Shown here: piece by piece, positions 7,089 through 13,592 of the stretch
How positions within the stretch are numbered: position 1 is the first letter of the stretch
Layout: each line of letters starts with the position of its first letter
Notes under the pieces: model-generated
Database searches by the model: none
Told to the model about the DNA's origin: nothing
What the model saw: only the letters and a program-made list of their open reading frames with translations
Position numbers and translations under genes: made by a program
Assembly (NCBI GenBank): GCA_043779285.1
Contig: JAYWEL010000042.1
Span: 1 to 13,592 of the forward strand
DNA length: 13,592 nt
Origin: MGR-bin208 sp043779285
GTDB taxonomy: Bacteria; Bacteroidota; Bacteroidia; Chitinophagales; Chitinophagaceae
Reading direction: 5' to 3'

Positions 7089-8579
7089 ATGAGTTATAAA
7101 GATTTTAGTGTTGAAGAAATTGATGCCGTGATGCAAGAGGCTTGGAATGCTTTTCATGTGTACAGGAAAATGAGTTTGAAAAAACGTGCTGCATTTATGA
7201 AAGCCATTGCCATTGAATTGGAAAATTGCAATGATGCATTAATTCAAACAGCCATGTTTGAAACTAATTTACCTGAAGCCAGATTAAGAAACGAAAAAGG
7301 AAGAACCATTTTTCAGTTAAATAGTTATGCGGAAGCTTGTGAAAAAGGCGATTGGCTGGAAGCAAGAATTGATACGGCCATTCCGGACAAAGCACCACCC
7401 AAACCCGACATCCGAAAAATGTTGATTCCCCTGGGACCGGTGGTTGTTTTTGGAGCAAGCAATTTTCCATTTGCTTATTCAACCGCCGGTGGCGATACGG
7501 CCTGTGCATTGGCTGCCGGTTGCCCGGTTATTGTAAAAGCACATCCTGCTCATGCCAAAACTTCGGAGATGGTTGCCAATTTAATTTTAATAGCTGCTGA
7601 AAAAGCGAATATGCCAAAAGCTGTTTTTTCTCATGTGCATGCTGCTTCATTCGAAGTTGGCAAAGCATTGGTCATGCATCCATATACAAAAGCCGTTGGT
7701 TTTACCGGTTCGTTTACTGGTGGCAAGCAATTATTCGATTGGGCCAATCAACGCAAAGTACCCATTCCGGTTTTTGCAGAAATGGGAAGCATCAATCCGG
7801 TATTTTTAATGCCTGAAAAATTAAAAACTTCTGCTGCAGAAATTGCAAATCTTTATGCAGGTTCCATCACACTGGGTGTTGGTCAGTTTTGTACCAACCC
7901 CGGAATAATTATTGGAATTGAGAGTGAAGCACTGCAAACTTTTATTCATGATCTGGGTAAAGCAATAAAAAAAATAAACCCTGCTCCCATGTTGCATCCG
8001 GGCATTGTCAATGCCTACAAAAAAAATAAGGGCAACGCTTTGTTGCAGGAAGATGTGCACCTGGTGGCAGAATCAGATACAGATGTAAAGGAAAACGAAG
8101 GATTGCCAACCATTGCCACCACTACCGGACAGGCATTTTTAAACAACCCAGTTTTGCATCAGGAAGTATTTGGTCCTTATTCAATCATAATTCGATGTAA
8201 AGACATGAATGAAATGATAGCTGTTGCAAAAAACATGGAAGGTCAATTAACATCAACATTAATGGCAACCGATAATGACATCAAAGAAAATGATGAACTT
8301 ATTGAAGCAGTTAAAAATATTTGTGGACGGTTTATTCTCAACAGTGTACCAACCGGAGTAGAAGTTTGTTTAAGTATGCATCATGGAGGGCCATTTCCTG
8401 CTACAACCGATTCAAGATTTACTTCTGTTGGCGCCGATGCTATTAAAAGATTTGCAAGGCCCATTGCTTTTCAAAATTGGAGTAATGACTTATTGCCGGA
8501 TGAGTTGAAAGATGAAAATTCGTTGAATATATTGCGAACCGTTAATAACCTGCAAACCAAAGAAAATATAAATGCATGA
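7089..8579 (+). CDS. Aldehyde dehydrogenase, probable alpha-ketoglutarate semialdehyde dehydrogenase
   Basis: This 496-residue NAD(P)-dependent aldehyde dehydrogenase probably oxidises 2,5-dioxopentanoate (alpha-ketoglutarate semialdehyde) to 2-oxoglutarate, which enters the TCA cycle. Catalytic residues are all visible: N125 in GASNFPFAYS, K150 in VIVKAHPAH, E231 in FAEMGSINPVF and the nucleophile C268 in GVGQFCTNPG. The motifs GASNFPFAYSTAGGDTACAL and KAHPAH are those of the KGSADH subgroup associated with hydroxyproline and sugar-acid pathways, not of general aldehyde dehydrogenases. The length is normal. It follows the DHDPS-family gene closely, and its TGA stop overlaps the ATG of the next gene (ATGA at 8576-8579), so the three are very likely one transcript with coupled translation. 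The short spacer before it contains two AATTAAG repeats. Confidence 0.9.
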   Translation: MSYKDFSVEEIDAVMQEAWNAFHVYRKMSLKKRAAFMKAIAIELENCNDALIQTAMFETNLPEARLRNEKGRTIFQLNSYAEACEKGDWLEARIDTAIPDKAPPKPDIRKMLIPLGPVVVFGASNFPFAYSTAGGDTACALAAGCPVIVKAHPAHAKTSEMVANLILIAAEKANMPKAVFSHVHAASFEVGKALVMHPYTKAVGFTGSFTGGKQLFDWANQRKVPIPVFAEMGSINPVFLMPEKLKTSAAEIANLYAGSITLGVGQFCTNPGIIIGIESEALQTFIHDLGKAIKKINPAPMLHPGIVNAYKKNKGNALLQEDVHLVAESDTDVKENEGLPTIATTTGQAFLNNPVLHQEVFGPYSIIIRCKDMNEMIAVAKNMEGQLTSTLMATDNDIKENDELIEAVKNICGRFILNSVPTGVEVCLSMHHGGPFPATTDSRFTSVGADAIKRFARPIAFQNWSNDLLPDELKDENSLNILRTVNNLQTKENINA

Positions 8580-10312
8580 TAAAATCTACCGGAATTTTTC
8601 TGATACTCTTTTTTTTAATGTTCAAAGTTTTTGCACAAACTGAGAAGTCATCAAAATCAACCAACATCGATACACTTTTAAAAGCTATCATAAGTTTTCA
8701 AAACCTTGAGCGTAAACATGACAGTGTATTGGGGCATCCACTTGGATCTAATTTTGAGTCTGATTTTTTAAGGCGTTATAATTTTTATGATTCAATAAAC
8801 AGGGAAATAGAGCATATTGCAAAAAACGATTTTTCATTTGATGAAAAGATAAATCTTGAACTGTTGCAGTTCAGCATTGAAGAAAATATTTATGGATATC
8901 GGTACAAGGCATATCTGAACCCAATACTTTCGGATGAAGGATTTCATACAGGCATTGCAAGAATGGGGTCAAGTATTTTGTCATCAAAAAATGAATTTGA
9001 AGCATATATCAGGAAGCTGAAAGATGTTCCAAGATTTGTTGAGGAACATCTTGCCTTAATGCGTACAGGGTTGAAGTTGGGAATTAGTCAACCCAAGGTT
9101 ATTTTAAAAAACTATGAAACGACTTACGAACAACATATCGTTGCTGATGCTGAAAAGAGTGTTTTCTGGAAACCGTTTCTGAACCGCCCTGCAGGAACAA
9201 GCGATGAGGAATGGAAAAGGATCTCTAATGAAGGGAAGGATGCAATCATGAAATATGCTGTAACAGGATTCAAGAACATAAAAGTTTTTTTTGACAAGGA
9301 GTATCTTCCCCAGACACGAACAAGCATTGGTGTTTCCAATTTCCCCAATGGGCTGGATTATTATAAGGAGCTGGTTCATCATTATACAACAACCAATATT
9401 TCTTATGATGAAATTTATGAACTCGGTTTGACAGAAGTGTCAAGAATAAAACAAGAAATGCTTGAAGTGATTAAGGAAGTGAAATTCAATGGCAACCTAA
9501 AGGAGTTCATTGAATACTTGCGAACTGATCCGAAATTTTATGCCACCACGGAAGAGCAATTATTAAAAGAAGCCTCATATATTGCAAAGAAGGCCGATGG
9601 AAAATTACCACAGTTCTTTGGAAAACTTCCACGACAGCCTTACAGTGTAGAGCCTGTCCCTGCTCATCTTGCGCCTACTTACACAGCGGGCAGATATATG
9701 AAAGCATCTATAAAAAGCAAGAGGGCTGGTCATTATTTGGTAAACACTTACGATCTTAAAAGTCGACCCTTGTATACACTTGAAGCATTAACCATACATG
9801 AAGCAATGCCCGGTCATCATTTGCAGAGTGCATTGACTCAGGAATTAGAAAGCCTTCCACAATTCAGAAAAGAATTATACGTGAATGCCTTTGGTGAGGG
9901 CTGGGGCTTGTATTGTGAATACCTGGGCACGGAGATGGGTTTTTATAAAGATCCTTATTCTCGTTTTGGGAAACTGACCTATGAAATGTGGCGTGCCTGC
10001 AGGTTGGTAATCGATGTAGGTCTTCATGCTAAAGGTTGGAGTAGAGAACAGTCTGTAGCATATCTTTCTGAGAATACGGCGCTGTCATTACACGAAGTGA
10101 ATACAGAAATTAACCGTTATATTTCATGGCCGGGGCAAGCGTTGGCTTATAAGATCGGCGAATTAAAAATTAAAGAGTTGAGAAAAAGAGCTGAAGAAAA
10201 ACTAAAAAATAAGTTTGATATACGGGAGTTTCATGATCTTATTCTTTCAAGAGGTGCACTAACATTGAAATTGCTTGAAGAATTGGTTGATCGCTATATT
10301 GCCTCTAAATAA
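8576..10312 (+). CDS. Secreted DUF885-family zinc metallopeptidase-like protein
   Basis: This 578-residue exported protein of the DUF885 family resembles zinc metallopeptidases. The signal peptide is about residues 1-20 (hydrophobic FLILFFLMF, VFA|QT junction). The likely metal site is H408-E409 with H414 in HEAMPGHHLQ, and a later glutamate in GEGWGLYCEYLG (E441) would be the third ligand, as in gluzincin-type sites. Residues 30-400 are mostly helical with no other motif I recognise. Length is usual for the family. Its ATG overlaps the stop of the aldehyde dehydrogenase gene, which ties an exported hydrolase to cytoplasmic amino-acid breakdown and suggests it releases peptides or amino acids for the pathway. 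Its substrate is unknown. The gene ends four bases from the end of the convergent membrane-protein gene. Confidence 0.88.
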   Translation: MIKSTGIFLILFFLMFKVFAQTEKSSKSTNIDTLLKAIISFQNLERKHDSVLGHPLGSNFESDFLRRYNFYDSINREIEHIAKNDFSFDEKINLELLQFSIEENIYGYRYKAYLNPILSDEGFHTGIARMGSSILSSKNEFEAYIRKLKDVPRFVEEHLALMRTGLKLGISQPKVILKNYETTYEQHIVADAEKSVFWKPFLNRPAGTSDEEWKRISNEGKDAIMKYAVTGFKNIKVFFDKEYLPQTRTSIGVSNFPNGLDYYKELVHHYTTTNISYDEIYELGLTEVSRIKQEMLEVIKEVKFNGNLKEFIEYLRTDPKFYATTEEQLLKEASYIAKKADGKLPQFFGKLPRQPYSVEPVPAHLAPTYTAGRYMKASIKSKRAGHYLVNTYDLKSRPLYTLEALTIHEAMPGHHLQSALTQELESLPQFRKELYVNAFGEGWGLYCEYLGTEMGFYKDPYSRFGKLTYEMWRACRLVIDVGLHAKGWSREQSVAYLSENTALSLHEVNTEINRYISWPGQALAYKIGELKIKELRKRAEEKLKNKFDIREFHDLILSRGALTLKLLEELVDRYIASK

Positions 10313-10320
10313 AAATTTAG
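10305..10320. terminator. Weak inverted repeat over two convergent stop codons
   Basis: CTAAAT (10305-10310) and ATTTAG (10315-10320) flank an AAAA loop and contain the end of the rightward gene and the stop codon of the leftward gene. The stem is only six AT-rich pairs, so at best it is a weak bidirectional terminator. Confidence 0.25.
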
Positions 10321-11594
10321 GATAAACTCATCGATACCTGCTGTTCGTCACTTTTAAATTCTACCAAAACAAAATAACCAACCACTGCAATTGAAATGAT
10401 GAAATAAGTAATCAATACATAGTTCATCCAGGGTATAAACTGGTTTGCTCCAAACCAATCTCCCAGATAATATATAAGTGCTATACCCATAATGCTTTTA
10501 AGAGATTCCCATAAAAGGGTATTTTCATTCCGGTCCATCAGTTCGGTATATGCGTAAACAAATAGGAATACAAAAGCTCCGTAAATAAACATGCCCGGAC
10601 TTCCTATTTCAGCAATATTTCCAAACAGGTAACTGATAAAACCTAACAATAGAACCATCTGTGTCAATGACCATACCAGCATTCCTTTTGAATATTTCGG
10701 ATTATATTTTTCAAAATCATATGGGTTATCAATTTTGAATACCGGATATTTTTCTTCCACATCTGCCGGACGCCATCCGGTAGGCATAAACCAGATTCTC
10801 ATTTTATCCCACACACTATTTGCTCTCCATGCATCTTTGATCAGCAACCACATGTGCTGAAAATTTATTTTGATGGGGTTCCATGTACTCACCGGCCTGG
10901 TAATTCCATAAACGCAGGGTACTTCATCCAGCTCTTCCTGAAAAGTTCCGAATAATTTATCCCAGAAAATAAATATTTGCGAAAGGTTTTTATCGAGGTA
11001 TTCTTTATTGATGGCATGATGCACTCGGTGATGAGAGGGAGTTACAATGATTTTTTCCAAAATTCCCATTTTACCGATATGCCTGGTGTGATACCAGAAC
11101 TGTGCAAATAAATGCAAAGGTGCAAGTATAGCTATAACTTGCAATGGTACACCCAACAAGGCTGCAGGTAACAATAAAAATGTAAACAGACTTACAAAGG
11201 ATGAAATACTTTGCCGCAAGGCGCAGGCCAGATTGAATTCTTCGCTGCTGTGATGAATGATATGACGGTTCCAGAAATAGTTGATGTGGTGGCTCCAGCG
11301 ATGAACCCAGTAACCCTGAAAATCGATTACGAAGAATGCGATTATATAAGTAAGTACCGTGTTTTTAATTTCAATGATGGCCAGGTGTTCTACCATCCAA
11401 CTATAACTTAAAATACCGATGCTCAATTTCAAGACATCCTTTGTGGCATTCGTAACCCCGGAACTGAGACTGCTGATCATGTCCATTAAACGGACTGTAT
11501 CATTCCCTTTATACCAGCCATACCATTTTTCAAATAATACCAGAATCAAAAAGGCTGGCATCACAAAAAGTAAAATCTTTCCGTACTGTTCCAT
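10317..11594 (-). CDS. Sterol desaturase/fatty acid hydroxylase-superfamily membrane protein (AGMO-like)
   Basis: This 425-residue integral membrane protein belongs to the fatty-acid hydroxylase superfamily, which uses a di-iron centre held by histidine clusters to hydroxylate or desaturate lipids. All three clusters are present: H98-RWS-H102-H103, H111-II-H114-H115 and H188-H189-RV-H192-H193. Hydrophobic segments lie near residues 5-22, 52-66, 80-95, 130-168 (two passes), 304-324, 333-349, 364-378 and 390-411. The C-terminal half, with extra membrane spans after the histidine domain and a total length near 430, resembles animal alkylglycerol monooxygenase (TMEM195/AGMO) more than short sterol desaturases. 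An ether-lipid or other membrane-lipid hydroxylase is therefore plausible, with substrate unproven. It is a single gene with its own promoter-like site, convergent with the DUF885 gene and divergent from the GH130-like gene. I see no functional link to its neighbours. Confidence 0.88.
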   Translation of the reverse strand: MEQYGKILLFVMPAFLILVLFEKWYGWYKGNDTVRLMDMISSLSSGVTNATKDVLKLSIGILSYSWMVEHLAIIEIKNTVLTYIIAFFVIDFQGYWVHRWSHHINYFWNRHIIHHSSEEFNLACALRQSISSFVSLFTFLLLPAALLGVPLQVIAILAPLHLFAQFWYHTRHIGKMGILEKIIVTPSHHRVHHAINKEYLDKNLSQIFIFWDKLFGTFQEELDEVPCVYGITRPVSTWNPIKINFQHMWLLIKDAWRANSVWDKMRIWFMPTGWRPADVEEKYPVFKIDNPYDFEKYNPKYSKGMLVWSLTQMVLLLGFISYLFGNIAEIGSPGMFIYGAFVFLFVYAYTELMDRNENTLLWESLKSIMGIALIYYLGDWFGANQFIPWMNYVLITYFIISIAVVGYFVLVEFKSDEQQVSMSLS

Positions 11595-11622
11595 AATTTA
11601 ATAATTCTTTTTCGTACCTATA

Positions 11623-11652
11623 CAAAGTTAAACATATACTTAAGTAAACAAA
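11623..11652 (-). promoter_or_regulatory. Bacteroidota-type promoter of the AGMO-like gene
   Basis: On the minus strand, TTTG (11652-11649) and TAACTTTG (11630-11623) are separated by 18 bases and match the Bacteroidota -33 and -7 consensus without mismatch. The predicted start of transcription leaves a leader of about 20-25 bases before the ATG at 11594. This is the best promoter match in the window. Confidence 0.6.
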
Positions 11653-11695
11653 CGAACTGAAAGCATTTAAATTAATTTCTTACTAAATACAGATT

Positions 11696-12787
11696 ATGAA
11701 AAATATTTTGATCCTGATGATTCTGTTCAGTTCAAATATATACTGCCAAACAGTAATTAAAGACTGGCAATTAGGCCCGTTTGTAAAACCCGCCACTAAC
11801 CCTGTTATGAAGGCAGATTCTACCTATCTTTTTAATTGTCCTGTAAAAAAAGAGCTGGTGCAGTGGCAAAAAGCTGATGTGTTTAACCCGGCAGCAATTG
11901 TTAGAAATAACAAAGTGTATGTGTTGTTCAGGGCAGAAGATGTACCCGGTGTTGGTATAGGAATGCGTACGTCAAGAATCGGCATTGCTGTAAGTGAAGA
12001 TGGTATTCATTTTAAAAAAACCCGGGAACCGGTATTATATCCCGATAGCAGTAAATTTATAAAATATGATTATCCCGGCGGTTGCGAAGACCCAAGAATT
12101 GTTGAAACAGAAAAAGGAAATTATGTTTTACTCTACACCAGCTGGAACCGGGATGTGGCAAGGCTGAGTGTTGCCACCTCTACAAATTTATTTAACTGGG
12201 AAAAACAAGGCCCTGCATTTTTAAAAGCATATAATGGAAAGTTTTTAAATACCTGGAGCAAATCGGGATCGGTTGTTACAAAACAAAAAAACGGAAAATT
12301 TATTGCTGCAAAAATTAATGGCAAGTACTGGATGTATTGGGGAGAAGGGCCTGTATATTTAGCAACATCAACCGATTTAATTAACTGGGTGCCGGTAACA
12401 GATTCAAAGTATGAATTGGTACCAATACTTACTGCAAGAAAAAAAATGTTCGACAGCCATATAGTAGAACCCGGTCCTCCGGCAATACTTACCAATAAAG
12501 GAATTGTTTTATTATACAATGGTAAGAATGCAGAAAATGAAGATGCTGACCCGTTATTGGCTAAAGGAATTTATTGCGGCGGTCAGGCTCTGTTTGATGC
12601 AGGGCATCCTGAAAAATTATTAGACAGGTGCAGTACTTATTTTATTAAACCAGATCTGCCACATGAAATAAAAGGCCAGTACACTTCGGGCACAACTTTT
12701 ATTGAAGGATTAGTGTTTTTTAAAAACCAATATTTTTTATATTACGGTACTGCCGACAGCATGGTAGGTGTTGCCGTAAAAAAATAG
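11696..12787 (+). CDS. Secreted GH130-like five-bladed beta-propeller glycosidase
   Basis: This 363-residue exported protein looks like a glycoside hydrolase/phosphorylase of family GH130, which acts mainly on beta-mannosides. The signal peptide is about residues 1-17 (ILILMILF core, IYC|QT junction; the cysteine has no proper lipobox). The propeller motifs are clear: NPAAIVRNNKVYVLFRAED (64-82), SRIGIAVSEDGIHF (93-106), GGCEDPRIV (128-136), LLYTSW (145-150), ATSTNLFNWEK (160-170), a second ATSTDLINW (223-231) and VLLYNGKN (271-278). D132 of EDPR matches the catalytic aspartate position of the family. Export suggests a hydrolase of external glycans rather than a cytoplasmic phosphorylase, though I cannot settle the subfamily. 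It is divergent from the AGMO-like gene, with 101 bases between. It is followed after 47 bases, containing a strong hairpin, by the epimerase-like gene. Confidence 0.8.
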   Translation: MKNILILMILFSSNIYCQTVIKDWQLGPFVKPATNPVMKADSTYLFNCPVKKELVQWQKADVFNPAAIVRNNKVYVLFRAEDVPGVGIGMRTSRIGIAVSEDGIHFKKTREPVLYPDSSKFIKYDYPGGCEDPRIVETEKGNYVLLYTSWNRDVARLSVATSTNLFNWEKQGPAFLKAYNGKFLNTWSKSGSVVTKQKNGKFIAAKINGKYWMYWGEGPVYLATSTDLINWVPVTDSKYELVPILTARKKMFDSHIVEPGPPAILTNKGIVLLYNGKNAENEDADPLLAKGIYCGGQALFDAGHPEKLLDRCSTYFIKPDLPHEIKGQYTSGTTFIEGLVFFKNQYFLYYGTADSMVGVAVKK

Positions 12788-12798
12788 CTATCAATCAT

Positions 12799-12831
12799 AA
12801 CTCCTGGAGGGTTTGGAACCCTCCAGGAGTT
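12799..12831. repeat. Perfect 15-bp-arm hairpin, REP-like palindrome
   Basis: AACTCCTGGAGGGTT (12799-12813) and AACCCTCCAGGAGTT (12817-12831) are exact reverse complements around the loop TGG. The element fills most of the 47-base gap between the GH130-like stop and the epimerase-like start. It is GC-rich for its surroundings and has no T-tract after it. It could be a dispersed REP-type repeat, a transcript-end hairpin for the upstream gene, or a translation control, because AGGAG at 12825-12829 lies five bases before the ATG at 12835 and is buried in the stem. Confidence 0.8.
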
Positions 12832-12834
12832 TGA

Positions 12835-13592
12835 ATGAAAATTTGCAAAATAAAAATGAAATATACATTCAGTTGCATTGATGCCCACACCTGCGGTAAT
12901 CCAGTTCGCCTGGTAAAAGAAGGCGGGCCAATTCTTATTGGAAATAATATGAGTGAAAAGCGCCAGCATTTTTTAAAAGAATATGACTGGATAAGAACTG
13001 GTTTGATGTTCGAACCACGTGGACATGATATGATGAGTGGAAGTATTTTGTATCCGCCGCATGATCCAGAGAATGATACAGCCGTATTATTTATTGAAAC
13101 AAGTGGATGCCTGCCCATGTGCGGACATGGGACTATTGGAACGATCACCATTGCAATAGAAGAAGGATTGATAAAACCAAAAATTCCCGGCATGGTAAGA
13201 ATGGAAACACCGGCAGGGCTTGTACTTATTAATTATCTACAGGAAGATGGTAAGGTTGAAAGTGTAAAAACTTACCAATGTGCCATCCTTTCTTCATTCA
13301 ACTGAATTAACAGCTTATTGCCCGGAGTTGGGTGAACTGGTATTTGATGTTTCTTACGGGGGCAATTTTTATGCTATCGTTGATGTGCAGAATAATTTCG
13401 AAGGGATGGAATATTACTCCTCTGATAAACTTATTGCATGGTCAAGAGAATTGCGAAAAAATATTAATGCCGAATATGAATTTATTCATCCGGAAGATGC
13501 AACGATAAACGGATGCTCTCATATTTTATGGACGGGTGCAGTGTTAGATAAAACTTCGACAGCAAGAAATGCAGTATTCTATGGAGATAAAG
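12835..13592 (+). pseudogene. 4-hydroxyproline 2-epimerase (proline racemase family), frameshifted and cut by the window edge
   Basis: This family interconverts trans-4-hydroxy-L-proline and cis-4-hydroxy-D-proline using two catalytic cysteines, with no cofactor. The first part (12835-13305) has DAHTCGNPVRLV (16-27) and the first catalytic cysteine, C96 in MCGHGTIG; TCGNP favours a hydroxyproline epimerase over a proline racemase. After VESVK the frame runs into a stop at 13303-13305. One base further on, from 13271, the homology resumes without a gap (LTNVPSFLHSTEL, then DVSYGGNFYAIVD) and stays open to the edge at NAVFYGDK, just before the expected second cysteine. The A-run 13266-13270 appears to have one base too many, either a sequencing error or a real mutation. 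The start may be the ATG at 12856 (MKYTFSCIDAHTC), which fits the family better; 12835 has an AGGAG five bases upstream. It supplies the first step of the pathway suggested for the 6170-8579 genes. Confidence 0.85.
13266..13270 (+). other. Apparent +1 frameshift site (A5 run) in the epimerase-like gene
   Basis: Five A's follow GT at 13264-13265. Four would restore GTA-AAA-CTT-ACC, giving S-V-K-L-T-N-V-P-S-F, the expected family sequence across the junction. Both flanking frames match the same family on either side with no missing residues. Confidence 0.8.

Noticed and set aside
7064..7098. AATTAAG/GAGTTAT short repeats between two genes as a regulatory element
   Set aside because: Low-complexity spacer of a kind common in AT-rich Bacteroidota DNA; no symmetry or spacing that suggests function.
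12133..12519. 128-residue minus-strand frame
   Set aside because: Antisense to the GH130-like gene, whose own frame carries clear family motifs.
12795..13193. 132-residue minus-strand frame
   Set aside because: Antisense to the epimerase-like gene and runs through the hairpin repeat; no motif.

Overview
The window looks like a stretch of AT-rich Bacteroidota chromosome, most likely from the Chitinophagaceae or a near relative. Four things point there: a PorP/SprF-type outer-membrane protein of the type IX secretion family, short signal peptides ending in a Bacteroidota-style '(A/C)-Q' junction, almost no Shine-Dalgarno sequences, and promoter-like sites matching the Bacteroidota sigma consensus (-7 TAnnTTTG, -33 TTTG). 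The lineage is an inference, because no rRNA gene is present.

Layout. The left edge (to 674) is the 3' part of a porP/sprF-like gene. A 284-base gap follows, holding an 83-bp imperfect inverted repeat with a GC-rich palindrome at its core. Next is rimO (959-2269), the ribosomal protein S12 methylthiotransferase. A leftward set of three genes reads, in transcription order, a secreted gamma-glutamyltransferase-fold hydrolase (5931-4024), a RidA/YjgF-family deaminase (3985-3515) and a fold-type III PLP enzyme of the D-serine dehydratase / D-threonine aldolase family (3506-2388). A 238-base divergent control region with a perfect 16-bp palindrome and a duplicated 18-bp segment separates it from a rightward operon: a DHDPS-family lyase/deaminase (6170-7069), an alpha-ketoglutarate-semialdehyde-type aldehyde dehydrogenase (7089-8579) and a secreted DUF885 metallopeptidase-like protein (8576-10312, overlapping its neighbour by ATGA). 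A leftward sterol-desaturase/alkylglycerol-monooxygenase-like membrane protein (11594-10317) follows, then a secreted GH130-like glycosidase (11696-12787). Last come a perfect 15-bp-arm hairpin repeat and a 4-hydroxyproline 2-epimerase-like gene (12835 to the edge) that carries an apparent one-base frameshift.

How the genes may work together. The epimerase, the DHDPS-family protein and the aldehyde dehydrogenase are three of the four steps of the bacterial trans-4-hydroxy-L-proline pathway to 2-oxoglutarate. The missing step, an FAD-dependent cis-4-hydroxy-D-proline dehydrogenase/oxidase, is not in the window and may lie just past the right edge. The two exported hydrolases could supply peptides or amino acids, so the region reads as a peptide/hydroxyproline and D-amino-acid catabolic island. 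A PLP dehydratase that would release an enamine, placed next to a RidA enamine/imine deaminase, is a chemically sensible pair. The substrate assignments are family-level inference. I see no tRNA, rRNA, CRISPR array, phage gene or transposase gene.
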